DNA of 39,112 nucleotides, from NCBI GenBank assembly GCA_002551355.1, contig NTHE01000070.1:1-39112 (forward strand), read 5' to 3'. The position numbers and the translations under genes were made by a program. The first letter of the stretch is position 1. Each line of letters begins with the position of its first letter. Under the pieces are notes generated by a model, which worked only from the letters and a program-made list of their open reading frames with translations, was not told the DNA's origin and ran no database searches. Shown piece after piece: positions 15,263 to 23,704 of the stretch. The stretch comes from Streptomyces sp. man185. GTDB lineage: Bacteria > Actinomycetota > Actinomycetes > Streptomycetales > Streptomycetaceae.

Positions 15263-16451
15263 AGGAGGTGCGCGGCCACAGGGCCGGGTCCGGCGTGAAC
15301 CGCACCCGCAGCACTCCGTCGGCCAGGGCCGCGCCGGAGACGGTGCAGCGGCGCAGCGCGGAGGCGATCCGCGCGATCCGATGGAAGGGGCCGACGGTCA
15401 GGAGCAGTTCGTCGCCGCGGCGGACCAGGCGCAGGTCCTCCTTGGCGGCCCCCGGCAGCGGCAGGCACCAGGTGAGGATCGTGGCCGCGGCGGACTCGGC
15501 GTCCTGCTCCTCCTCGGTCCACCAGGGGTCGCCGGCCCGGCCGGGCGTCCGGTCGTCGGGGGCGGGGATCTCCAGCTCGGCCAGGTCGCCCATGCCCTCG
15601 GGGTCGCGGCCCAGGTGAGCGGCCTCGTGCACGGGAACGTCCCCGGCCACGTCCTGGCGCCAGTGGTCCAGGCACTTCTCCTGCTGGGCGGCGAGCGCGG
15701 CGAAGAAGGGGTCCGAGGAGTGCCGGGGCAGTACGCGGGAGGCGACCAGCAGGTCGGCGCGCAGTCCGTACAGGGCGAGGCCGGTCCGGGCGGTGCGCAG
15801 GGCGTCCTCGGCGGCCGGGCCCGGCTCCGCGACCAGCCGGAGCGTGGTGGCCTCGTCCTCGATCAGGGCCTGGACGGCGGCCAGCTCCTCGTCCTTGCGG
15901 GCGGCGGCCTCGAACAGCCACTGCGCGGGCATCGGGACCCCGGCGAGCTGGGCGAGGACCGGGCGCAGGGCGCGGGCGGCCTGGCGTTCGGCGGGGAGCA
16001 ATCGGCGCAGATAGCGGCGGAGCTGTTCCGGGAGGGCGAGCAGGGCGAGGGCCTCGGTCAGCGGCGGGAGGTCGACGACGAGTGTGCCGTAGCCGGACCA
16101 GTCGCCCTCGGCGGCGCGGCGCAGGGTGTGCAGCAGCGCGAGCTGCGGGGAGCCGGGGAGTTCGGTGAGCTCCTCGCCCTCCAGCCGGCCCGCGCCGAGC
16201 AGGTCCAGGACGCCGGAGGCGCGGTTCTGGAGCTCGGTGAGTTCGGCGCGGAAGTGCTCGCCGGAGTCGATGCGGGCGTGATCGAGGCGGTCGGTGACCC
16301 GGGTGGGTTCCGTGGCGGCCGGGAAGCCGGGTATGGCCTCGGCGGAGATCAGCAGGGTGCGGCTGCCGTGTGCGGCGGCGGCCAGTGCGGTGGCCGCCGC
16401 GACGGTGGTACGGCCCGCGCCGCCGGGGCCGGTGACCAGGACCGTACGCAC
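15261..16451 (-). CDS. ArsA-like ATPase homologue with degenerate P-loop
   Basis: This is a 396-aa protein of the ArsA/GET3 (anion-transporting ATPase) family. The N-terminal nucleotide-binding domain is followed by a C-terminal HSP20-like domain (from RLVRRGDELLLTVGPFHR to the end), typical of actinobacterial ArsA homologues. The P-loop reads GPGGAGRTT at residues 8-16, where active members have GKGGVGKTT. The signature lysine and the Walker A lysine are replaced by Pro and Arg, so ATP hydrolysis is doubtful. Other NTPase elements, such as TLVVDLPPLTEAL, remain. GTG 16451 is six bases past the stop of the SRPBCC gene, making a two-gene unit. This pair has mycobacterial counterparts by order (Rv2184c/Rv2185c). 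No arsenite genes are nearby, so arsenic transport is unlikely. Confidence 0.87.
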   Translation of the reverse strand: MRTVLVTGPGGAGRTTVAAATALAAAAHGSRTLLISAEAIPGFPAATEPTRVTDRLDHARIDSGEHFRAELTELQNRASGVLDLLGAGRLEGEELTELPGSPQLALLHTLRRAAEGDWSGYGTLVVDLPPLTEALALLALPEQLRRYLRRLLPAERQAARALRPVLAQLAGVPMPAQWLFEAAARKDEELAAVQALIEDEATTLRLVAEPGPAAEDALRTARTGLALYGLRADLLVASRVLPRHSSDPFFAALAAQQEKCLDHWRQDVAGDVPVHEAAHLGRDPEGMGDLAELEIPAPDDRTPGRAGDPWWTEEEQDAESAAATILTWCLPLPGAAKEDLRLVRRGDELLLTVGPFHRIARIASALRRCTVSGAALADGVLRVRFTPDPALWPRTS

Positions 16452-16456
16452 GGGTC

Positions 16457-16906
16457 TCAGGCCCCCGGGGCGGACTCGACGCGCTTCTTCAGACCGGCGA
16501 GGGCACGATCGATGATGACCTTCTCGGCCTTGCGCTTGATCATGCCGAGCAGCGGGATCTTGACGTCGACGGCGAGCCGGTAGGTGACCTCGGTGCGCTC
16601 GCCGCCGCCGATCGGGGCCAGCGCGTAGGTGCCGTCCAGCGAGCGCAGCATCTGGGACTTGACGAGGCTCCAGCTGACTTCTCGCTCGCCGGTCCAGGTG
16701 TAGGCGAGGACGTGGTCGTCCTTGATCGCTCCGGCGTCCAGGACGAGGCGGACCTGCTCGGCGCGGCCCTGGTCGTCGGTGGAGAGGACCTCGGCCTCCT
16801 TGACCTCGCCGGTCCACTCCGGGTAGCGGGCGAAGTCGGCGATCACGCCCATGACGTCGGCCGGCGCCGCCTCGATCGTGATGCTCGAGCTGGTGTGTTC
16901 AGCCAT
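16457..16906 (-). CDS. SRPBCC (START-like) family protein
   Basis: This 149-aa single-domain protein has the helix-grip fold of the polyketide cyclase/START superfamily, which encloses a hydrophobic ligand. Typical features are SITIEAAPADVMGVIADF, the YPEWTGEVKEAEVL strand, the central VRLVLDAG and TYTW-like strands, and the long C-terminal helix (IKRKAEKVIIDRALAGLKKR). Ligand and reaction are unknown. GGAGGG precedes ATG 16906 with eight bases of spacing. Close linkage to the ArsA-like gene suggests a shared task, perhaps handling a lipid or membrane-protein client, which is inference. Confidence 0.9.
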   Translation of the reverse strand: MAEHTSSSITIEAAPADVMGVIADFARYPEWTGEVKEAEVLSTDDQGRAEQVRLVLDAGAIKDDHVLAYTWTGEREVSWSLVKSQMLRSLDGTYALAPIGGGERTEVTYRLAVDVKIPLLGMIKRKAEKVIIDRALAGLKKRVESAPGA

Positions 16907-17015
16907 CGCCGTGGCCCTCCAGTGCGGTGTAACCGGTCCCGTTCGGCAGAGGCCTGCCGCTGTGCAGGCTATCGCGTGCCCGGGGTGCTCCGGTCCACCG
17001 CCCGGCCGCCCGCGT

Positions 17016-17822
17016 TCACCAGCTCAGCGCCCACGGCGTGCCGGTCGAGGCGAAGTGGCCGACGTTGACGCACTCGGTGGTGCCGATCCGCATCCGGCGG
17101 ACCAACGGCTGGTGAACATGGCCGAAAAGCGCGTACCGGGGGCGGGTGGCGCGGATCGCCTCCAGCAGGGCGGTGCTGCCGCGTTCGAAGCGGCGGGCGA
17201 CGGTGTCGTAGGTCAGCTCGGGGACCTCGGGCGGGATGTGCGAGCAGAGGACGTCGACCTCGCCGAGCGCCTCGACCTTGGCGGCGTACTCCTCGTCGCT
17301 GATCTCGTACGGGGTGTTCATCGGGGTCTTGAGGCCGCCGCCGACGAAGCCGAAGACCCGGCCGCCGATCTCGACGCGTTCGGCGTCGAGCACGGTGGTG
17401 CCGGGGCGGGCGTACTCGGGCCAGAGGTCGGGGACGTCGACGTTGCCGTAGGTGGCGTACGTCGGAGTGGGGAAGGCGGCGAAGAGTTCGGCGTACTGCC
17501 CCCGCACCGCGCCGAGGATCTCGGTGTTGCGGTCGCGGCCGGCCCACAGCTCGCGGCCGAAGGCGCGGGCCTCGTCGTAGCGGCGGGCGGTGCGCAGGGC
17601 GACGATGCGGTCGGCGTTCTCCTTGCCGAACAGGTCGGGGAAGATGCCGCGCGAGTGGTCGGCGTAGTCGAGGAAGAGCACCAGGTCACCGAGGCAGATC
17701 AGGGCGTCGGCGCCGTCCCCCGCGCGGGCCAGGGCCTCGGTGTTGCCGTGCACGTCACTGACCACATGGATGCGGGTCCGCCTGGTGGCCAGGGCCCCGC
17801 TGTCCGGTTCGCTGCCTCGCAT
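17016..17822 (-). CDS. Calcineurin-like metallophosphoesterase
   Basis: This 268-aa protein has the full set of binuclear-metal phosphoesterase motifs: VVSDVHGN, CLGDLVLF, TYGNVDVP, LCSHIPPE and FGHVHQP. It lacks a signal peptide, so it acts in the cytoplasm. The substrate could be a nucleotide or another phosphodiester; sequence alone cannot decide. ATG 17822 is preceded by AGGGTG with five bases of spacing. It is divergent from the acyl-CoA ligase gene across a 278-bp gap. Confidence 0.9.
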   Translation of the reverse strand: MRGSEPDSGALATRRTRIHVVSDVHGNTEALARAGDGADALICLGDLVLFLDYADHSRGIFPDLFGKENADRIVALRTARRYDEARAFGRELWAGRDRNTEILGAVRGQYAELFAAFPTPTYATYGNVDVPDLWPEYARPGTTVLDAERVEIGGRVFGFVGGGLKTPMNTPYEISDEEYAAKVEALGEVDVLCSHIPPEVPELTYDTVARRFERGSTALLEAIRATRPRYALFGHVHQPLVRRMRIGTTECVNVGHFASTGTPWALSW

Positions 17823-18100
17823 GCGATCACCCTAGAGTGCGCCTTCCGTCCCTGGTAGACCGTCCGGACCTGCGGTTACCTCCACGGCGGGACGGCAGTG
17901 GACTACTGTGCGCGAAAGGGCCATTTATATGTGTGATGCATAAGACATCTGGCCGGAACCCCCTATCCGGAACCGAGTACCGGTGGGTAACGTCCGGGCA
18001 GTCCAGTCGTGCTCACCCCACTGAGCACCCGCCAATCTTGGACCGCAGCCGGTGCGTCACACAGAGCCGTGGCACCGGAGCCCGATGAGGAGCAGCAGTC
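17823..18100. other. 278-bp divergent intergenic region
   Basis: The gap between the metallophosphoesterase and acyl-CoA ligase starts should hold both promoters. The only clear signal is GAGGAG at 18087-18092, the ribosome site of the ligase. The segment around 17925-17965 is less GC-rich than its surroundings. I see no RNA gene, repeat or recognisable operator. Confidence 0.5.
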
Positions 18101-19897
18101 TTGCGCGAGTTCAGCCTTCCGGCCCTGTACGAGGTCCCGACGGACGGCAACCTGACGGATCTCATCCGCCGCAATGCCGCTCAGCATCCCGAAGTCGCGG
18201 TGATGAGCCGCAAGGTGGCCGGCGTCTGGACGGACGTCAGTGCCACGCAGTTCCTGGCCGAGGTCAGAGCCGCCGCCAAAGGGCTGATCGCCTCGGGCGT
18301 CCAGCCCGGCGACCGGGTCGCCCTGATGTCGCGCACCCGCTTCGAGTGGGTGCTGCTGGACTTCGCGATCTGGAGCGCCGGCGGTGTGACCGTGCCGGTG
18401 TACGAGACCAGCTCCGCCGAGCAGGTGCAGTGGATCCTCGGTGACTCCGGGGCGGTGGCGGTGCTCGTGGAGAGCGAGGCGCACGCCGCCTCCGTGGCCT
18501 CCGTACGGGAGGAGCTGCCGGAGCTGGCGCACGTCTGGCAGATCGACGCGGGCGCGGTCGAGGCTCTCGTCAAGGCGGGGGCCGAGGTCTCGGACGAGAC
18601 CATGGACCTGCGCACGCGCAGCGCCAAGGCCGACGACCCGGCGACGATCGTCTACACCTCGGGCACCACGGGCCGCCCCAAGGGCTGTGTGCTCACCCAC
18701 CGCAGCTTCTTCGCGGAGTGCGGCAACGTGGTGGAGCGGCTGAAGCCGCTGTTCCGCACGGGCGAGTGCTCGGTGCTGCTGTTCCTGCCCGCCGCGCACG
18801 TCTTCGGCCGGCTGGTCGAGGTGGCCTCGGTGATGGCCCCGATCAAGCTCGGCTGCGTCCCCGACATCAAGAACCTCACAGACGAGCTGGCCTCGTTCCG
18901 GCCGACGCTGATCCTGGGCGTGCCCCGGGTCTTCGAGAAGGTCTACAACGCGGCCCGCGCGAAGGCGCAGGCGGACGGCAAGGGCAAGATCTTCGACCGG
19001 GCCGCCGACACGGCGATCGCCTACAGCCGGGCGCTGAGCACCCCGCAGGGCCCGGCGCTGGGACTAAGGCTCAAGCACAAGCTGTTCGACAAGCTGGTCT
19101 TCGGCAAGCTCCGCGCCGTCCTCGGCGGCCGCGGCGAGTACGCGATCTCCGGCGGCGCCCCGCTCGGCGAGCGGCTCGGCCACTTCTACCGGGGCATCGG
19201 TTTCACGGTCCTGGAGGGCTACGGCCTCACCGAGACGTGTGCGGCCACCGCGTTCAACCCGTGGGACCGGCCGAAGATCGGCACGGTCGGCCAGCCGCTG
19301 CCCGGCTCCGTGGTGCGGATCGCGGACGACGGCGAGGTGCTGCTGCACGGCGAGCACCTGTTCACCGGGTACTGGAAGAACGAGTCGGCCTCGGCCGAGG
19401 CGCTGGCCGACGGCTGGTTCCACACCGGTGACATCGGGACGCTCGACGAGGACGGCTACCTCGCGATCACCGGCCGCAAGAAGGAGATCATCGTGACGGC
19501 GGGCGGCAAGAACGTCGCCCCGGCCGTCATCGAGGACCGCATCCGGGCGCACGCCCTGGTCGCCGAGTGCATGGTGGTCGGCGACGGCCGCCCGTTCGTC
19601 GGCGCGCTGGTCACCCTGGACGAGGAGTTCCTGGGCCGCTGGGCCGAGGAGCACGGCAAGCCGGTCGGCTCGACGGCCCTGTCGCTGCGGGAGGACGCGG
19701 AACTGCTGGCCGAGGTGCAGCGGGCGGTGGACGACGGCAACGCCGCGGTCTCCAAGGCCGAGTCGGTGCGCAAGTTCCGTATCCTGCCCGCCCAGTTCAC
19801 CGAGGAGGCGGGCCACATCACGCCGTCGCTGAAGCTGAAGCGGAACGTGGTGGCGAAGGACTTCGCGGACGAGGTGGAGTCGATCTACCGCGCCTGA
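18101..19897 (+). CDS. Long-chain fatty acid-CoA ligase (AMP-forming)
   Basis: This 598-aa ANL-superfamily enzyme activates fatty acids to acyl-CoA through an acyl-AMP. The key motifs are TIVYTSGTTGRPKGCVLTH (AMP-binding P-loop, about residues 183-201), EGYGLTETCA, WFHTGDIGTLDEDGYL, ITGRKKEIIVTAGGKNVAP and the C-terminal catalytic lysine region ITPSLKLKRN. The start is TTG 18101 with GAGGAG eight bases upstream. The mycobacterial gene at this place is fadD15, adjacent to pimB as here. It is followed by a perfect 17-bp stem terminator. Confidence 0.94.
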   Translation: MREFSLPALYEVPTDGNLTDLIRRNAAQHPEVAVMSRKVAGVWTDVSATQFLAEVRAAAKGLIASGVQPGDRVALMSRTRFEWVLLDFAIWSAGGVTVPVYETSSAEQVQWILGDSGAVAVLVESEAHAASVASVREELPELAHVWQIDAGAVEALVKAGAEVSDETMDLRTRSAKADDPATIVYTSGTTGRPKGCVLTHRSFFAECGNVVERLKPLFRTGECSVLLFLPAAHVFGRLVEVASVMAPIKLGCVPDIKNLTDELASFRPTLILGVPRVFEKVYNAARAKAQADGKGKIFDRAADTAIAYSRALSTPQGPALGLRLKHKLFDKLVFGKLRAVLGGRGEYAISGGAPLGERLGHFYRGIGFTVLEGYGLTETCAATAFNPWDRPKIGTVGQPLPGSVVRIADDGEVLLHGEHLFTGYWKNESASAEALADGWFHTGDIGTLDEDGYLAITGRKKEIIVTAGGKNVAPAVIEDRIRAHALVAECMVVGDGRPFVGALVTLDEEFLGRWAEEHGKPVGSTALSLREDAELLAEVQRAVDDGNAAVSKAESVRKFRILPAQFTEEAGHITPSLKLKRNVVAKDFADEVESIYRA

Positions 19898-19913
19898 GCG
19901 GTGGGACGCGTAC

Positions 19914-19952
19914 GAAGGGGCCCGCACCTGACAGCCAGGTGCGGGCCCCTTC
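19914..19952. terminator. Perfect 17-bp stem bidirectional terminator
   Basis: GAAGGGGCCCGCACCTG at 19914-19930 pairs perfectly with 19936-19952 around ACAGC. It lies between the converging stops of the acyl-CoA ligase and the glycosyltransferase and probably serves both. Confidence 0.9.
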
Positions 19953-19958
19953 GCGCGT

Positions 19959-21101
19959 TCACAACAGTGTCCTGAGCTTCTCCGCCAGCAGGTCCCAGCG
20001 CCACTTCTCCTCGACCCAGGCCCGGCCCCGTTCCCCCATCCGCTGCCGCAGCTCCGGGTCCCCGAGCAGCGTCACGATCCGGTCCGCCGATTCCTCGGCA
20101 CTGCCGCCGCGCACCACCCACCCGGTCTCCCCGTCCAGCACCGCGTCCGGGGCGCCGCCCGAGTCGCCGGCCACCACGGGCAGCCCGGTCGCGGACGCCT
20201 CCAGGTAGACGATCCCGAGGCCTTCCACGTCGAGCCCCCGCCGCCGGGTCCGGCAGGGCATCGCGAAGACGTCCCCGGCCCCGTAGTGCGCGGGCAGCTC
20301 CGCCCAGGGCACCGGGCCGGTGAAGCGCACCGAGTCCTGCACCCCGGTCTCCGCCGCGAGCCGCTCCAGGTCCTCGGCGTACGGTCCGCCGCCCACGATC
20401 AGCAGGACCGCGTCCGGGAACTGCGCGAGGACCGCGGGCATCGCCAGGATCAGCGTGTCCTGGCCCTTGCGCGGCACCAGGCGCGAGACGCACACGACGA
20501 CCGGGCGGTCGGAGAGCCCGAGGCGGGCCCGGACCCGGTCTCCGCCGGACGCCGGGTGGAAGGTCTTCTCGTCGACGCCGGGCGGCAGTTGCACCATGCG
20601 GCCCGCCGCGTCCGGAGTAAGGGCCCCCGCGATCCGGGAGCGGGTGTACTCACCGAGATAGGTGATCGTGTCCGTGCCCTCCCCGATCCGCCGCAGCAGC
20701 TGCCGGGAGGCGGGCAGCTGCGCCCAGCCGGCCTCGTGCCCGTGGGTGGTGGCGACGAGCCGCCGGGCGCCCGCGCGGCGCAGCGCCGGCGCCATCAGGC
20801 CGAGCGGGGCGGCTGCGCCGAACCAGACGGAGGTGCAGCCGTGTTCGCGCAGCAGCTCGGTGGCCCGGCGGGTGACGCGCGGGGTCGGCAGCAGCATCGT
20901 CGTCCGGTCACGGATCACGGGGAACGGTTGCTCCGCGTCGAAGGCGGCGGTGGCCGCCGCGCCCTCCTCGCCGCGCTTCCAGGTGGAGGCGTAGACGACG
21001 ACCCGGTCGGGATCCAGGCGCAGCGCCATGTTGTGCAGGAACGCCTGGATGCCACCGGGGCGGGGCGGGAAGTCGTTGGTCACGATCAAGGTCTTGTCCA
21101 T
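19959..21101 (-). CDS. GT4-family glycosyltransferase, PimB-like
   Basis: This is a GT-B fold retaining glycosyltransferase of 380 aa. The N-terminal nucleoside domain starts TLIVTNDFPPRPGGIQAF, the glycine-rich loop typical of PimA/PimB. The C-terminal donor domain has VVCVSRLVPRKGQDTLI, LLIVGGGPYAEDLE, VRFTGPVPWAELPAHY and the EX7E region EGLGIVYLEASATGLPVVAG. By sequence style and by its place next to the acyl-CoA ligase it resembles PimB', the GDP-mannose-dependent phosphatidylinositol monomannoside mannosyltransferase (Rv2188c). I start at ATG 21101 (MDKTLIV); GTG 21134 is an alternative 11 codons upstream. Confidence 0.9.
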   Translation of the reverse strand: MDKTLIVTNDFPPRPGGIQAFLHNMALRLDPDRVVVYASTWKRGEEGAAATAAFDAEQPFPVIRDRTTMLLPTPRVTRRATELLREHGCTSVWFGAAAPLGLMAPALRRAGARRLVATTHGHEAGWAQLPASRQLLRRIGEGTDTITYLGEYTRSRIAGALTPDAAGRMVQLPPGVDEKTFHPASGGDRVRARLGLSDRPVVVCVSRLVPRKGQDTLILAMPAVLAQFPDAVLLIVGGGPYAEDLERLAAETGVQDSVRFTGPVPWAELPAHYGAGDVFAMPCRTRRRGLDVEGLGIVYLEASATGLPVVAGDSGGAPDAVLDGETGWVVRGGSAEESADRIVTLLGDPELRQRMGERGRAWVEEKWRWDLLAEKLRTLL

Positions 21102-21208
21102 CGCCGCCGACAGTACCGAACGGCCGCGCTTCACCGCTCCCGCTCTCCCCCGGCGGCATCATGAGCCGCCTGGAACCCGGCCGGATACGAGCGACGACAG
21201 GGACGGCG

Positions 21209-22456
21209 ATGACGGGACGAACACCCACCGGGGCGGGGCCGTGGCCGTACGCGGTCTGGGCGCTGACCCGGGCCTGGCTGCTGGCGTGTGTGTTCAAGGT
21301 GGTCACGGTGCCGGGCCCGGACGTCACGGTGGACGTGTCGGCGATCTACCGGTCCTGGTACGAGGTCCTGCTGACCGGCACGTTCCCGCTGGACGACGTC
21401 ACCTGGCAGTACCCGCCCGGGGCGGCCCTGGCGATCCTCTCCCCGGCCCTGCTGCCGTTCTGGGAGTACGCGACCGCGTTCTTCGTGCTGGTGCTGGTCT
21501 GCGACGCGCTGGTGCTCGGGCTGCTGCTGTACGCGGGGCGGCGGCCGGGGATGCGGGCGGCGGGCGCCTGGGTGTGGGTCGCGGGGGTGGCGCTGCTGGG
21601 GCCGACGGTCTACGCCCGCTACGACCTGATGGTGACGGCGGTCGCGGTGGCGGCGCTGCTGGCGGGCGTGCGCAGGCCCCGGGCCCTGGGGGCACTGGCC
21701 GCGTTCGGGGCGCTGCTGAAGGGCTGGCCGGCACTGCTGCTGGTGGGGGTGCGCAAGGGGCGTCCGACGCGGGCGGCCTGGGCCTCGGCAGCACTGAGCG
21801 CCGCGGGGCTCGCGGCGGCGTTCGCGCTGTGGATGCCGGGGGCGTTCGCTTTTCTGGCCTTCCAGCGGGACCGGGGCACCGAGATCGAGTCGCTGGGGGC
21901 GCTGGTCTTCCACCTGGCGCGGCGGTTCGGCTGGGAGGGGCGGGTGGAGCTGCGTTACGGCTCGGTGGAGTTCGTCGGCCCGCAGGTGGAGCTGGTGTCG
22001 GCGCTGGCGCTGGGGCTCGCGGCCCTGGCGCTGGGCTGGCTGCTGCTGTGGCGGCTGCGGGCGCGCCGGTTCGCGGTGCGCACCCCGGCCGAGGCGGCGT
22101 TCACGGCGATGCTGCTGTTCACGGTCACCAGCCGGGTGATCAGCCCTCAGTACGTGGTGTGGCTGGTCGGACTGGCCGCTGTGTGCCTGGTGTTCCGGGG
22201 CGCGGCGATGACTCTGCCCGCGGTCCTGGTGCTGGTGGCGGCCGGGGTGACGCTGCTGGAGTTCCCGATCGGCTTCGGCCATGTGGTGGCGAGCGACGCA
22301 TGGGGCGTGACGCTCCTGTTCGTACGGAACGGGCTGCTGGTGGCGGCCTCGCTGCTCGCGGCACGGCGGCTGTGGCGGTCGACGGTACCGGGGAGGCCGG
22401 GTGGGGAGGCCGCCCTGAGCGCGGTCGGGGGTCAGCCGAGCCGGGTGGCGAGGTAG
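21209..22456 (+). CDS. GT87/DUF2029-like polytopic glycosyltransferase
   Basis: This integral membrane protein of about 415 aa has roughly ten hydrophobic segments, such as ATAFFVLVLVCDALVLGLLL, a stretch around LALGLAALALGWLLLW, and TLPAVLVLVAAGVTLL. It has the look of polyprenol-phosphate-sugar-dependent GT-C mannosyltransferases, with an acidic residue (DVSAIYRSWYEVLLTG) in the first extracytoplasmic loop and WQYPPGAAL, a motif of this class. ATG 21209 follows a GGGA ribosome site; an earlier ATG at 21161 has none. By gene order it may correspond to mycobacterial Rv2181. Its last 25 bases overlap the end of the convergent lipoprotein gene. Confidence 0.82.
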   Translation: MTGRTPTGAGPWPYAVWALTRAWLLACVFKVVTVPGPDVTVDVSAIYRSWYEVLLTGTFPLDDVTWQYPPGAALAILSPALLPFWEYATAFFVLVLVCDALVLGLLLYAGRRPGMRAAGAWVWVAGVALLGPTVYARYDLMVTAVAVAALLAGVRRPRALGALAAFGALLKGWPALLLVGVRKGRPTRAAWASAALSAAGLAAAFALWMPGAFAFLAFQRDRGTEIESLGALVFHLARRFGWEGRVELRYGSVEFVGPQVELVSALALGLAALALGWLLLWRLRARRFAVRTPAEAAFTAMLLFTVTSRVISPQYVVWLVGLAAVCLVFRGAAMTLPAVLVLVAAGVTLLEFPIGFGHVVASDAWGVTLLFVRNGLLVAASLLAARRLWRSTVPGRPGGEAALSAVGGQPSRVAR

Positions 22457-23688
22457 TCGCGCCAGTCGGCGGTGAACTGCTCGGGGGTGGTGTCGAGCAC
22501 GGCCTTCAGTGCCTGCTCCACCGCTCCCTCGCGCCCGTCGTGGGCTCCGACGGCCTCGTAGAAGGCGATCAGCTTCTCCTTGCCCCACCGCTCCGCGATC
22601 AGCTCGCAGGCCAGCCAGCCGCCTTCGTACGCCCCCGCGAGCTTCGCCGGGTCGCCGTCGAAGCCGAAGTCCGGGTCGGCGGGGAGTTCGGCCGGGGTCC
22701 TGCCGCTGCGGACGGCCTCGGCCAGCTCGGGGGCGACGGTGTCGGCGGCGCGGTCCTCGCCCTGGTAGGCGGTCCAGTCGGCGAAGCCCTCGGAGAGCCA
22801 GACCGGAGTGGCCGTGGAGGTGCTGGTCCGGGTGGCGACATGGGTCGTCTCATGGGTCAGGACGATCCGCTGCCCGAAGCTGCCCAGGGTGGCGTACGCC
22901 TGTGGGTTGACGATCACCCGGTCGGCGAGGGCCGGGCTCCTGCCGGTGCCGCCGACCTCGCCGGTGGTGACGGCGGCGATGCCCCGGTAGCTGGCCTCCG
23001 GCGAGCCCAGCAGCCCCGCCATCGACTCGACGGAGTCCGGGACGAGGACCACCACCCGCTGGTTCCAGGGGCGCGGCCAGGCGTCCGAGACGGCCGGGAC
23101 GGCGAGGTCCACGGTGTCGGCGATCCGGCGCAGCTCCTCCTCGCCCCGCCCGACGCCCAGGACGATGCTGTGGGCTCCCTCGACGACCTCCACGTCCCCC
23201 TGCTGCCACAACTGCCCGGAGGCGCCCTTGGCGGGCCGGTCCTCGGTGATGTACCAGCGCTCGCCGTCGCGCATCAGCTCCAGGACGCGGCGGGTGGCGA
23301 CCGGGGCGGTGTCGTACCCGTCGATCCGGTAGCGCAGCTCCACCTCGGCGGTGGCCCACTGCCCGTCCTGCTCGGTGATGCCCTTGACGTCGTACGTCCA
23401 GGACTTCAGCGGCACGTCGGCGAGCCGGTCCAGCTCGGTGCGCTGGGCGGCCCGAAGCTTCGCGGCGTCCGGGGCGAGGCCGTCGAGGTAGCCCGCCGGG
23501 TCGTGGGCGAGGACGGCCGCCGCGCGGCGCTCCAGGGTGGCGTCGAGGGCGCGGGTGGTGAGGAAGGTGTCCGGGGCGGCGGGGGCCGAGCAGGCGGACG
23601 CGGTCAGGAGCGCGGCGAGCAGCAGTCCCGCCGCACGCCGCCGTCCCCGGGGGCCTCCCCCGCGCGCGTCACGTCCTCGTACGGCCAC
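22432..23688 (-). CDS. Putative secreted lipoprotein with HExxH (gluzincin-like) peptidase motif
   Basis: This 418-aa protein starts with an Arg-rich n-region, a hydrophobic core and a lipobox-like ASAC, giving a probable lipoprotein anchored on the outer face of the membrane. The first half resembles a small sensor-like alpha/beta domain (YRIDGYDTAPVATRRVLELM, RWYITEDRP). The second half has H279-E280-T-T-H283, with E300 in WLSEGFADW, which is the HEXXH-(16-18)-E zinc pattern of the peptidase MA/M1 (gluzincin) clan. A substrate cannot be assigned. The start at GTG 23688 has only weak ribosome complementarity. Its 3' end overlaps the convergent glycosyltransferase gene by 25 bases. Confidence 0.82.
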   Translation of the reverse strand: MAVRGRDARGGGPRGRRRAAGLLLAALLTASACSAPAAPDTFLTTRALDATLERRAAAVLAHDPAGYLDGLAPDAAKLRAAQRTELDRLADVPLKSWTYDVKGITEQDGQWATAEVELRYRIDGYDTAPVATRRVLELMRDGERWYITEDRPAKGASGQLWQQGDVEVVEGAHSIVLGVGRGEEELRRIADTVDLAVPAVSDAWPRPWNQRVVVLVPDSVESMAGLLGSPEASYRGIAAVTTGEVGGTGRSPALADRVIVNPQAYATLGSFGQRIVLTHETTHVATRTSTSTATPVWLSEGFADWTAYQGEDRAADTVAPELAEAVRSGRTPAELPADPDFGFDGDPAKLAGAYEGGWLACELIAERWGKEKLIAFYEAVGAHDGREGAVEQALKAVLDTTPEQFTADWRDYLATRLG

Positions 23689-23704
23689 CCTGCCGATCGT
23701 ACGG

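Noticed and set aside
15261..16451. Arsenite efflux ATPase function
   Set aside because: The P-loop lysines are replaced and there are no arsR, arsB or arsC genes nearby.
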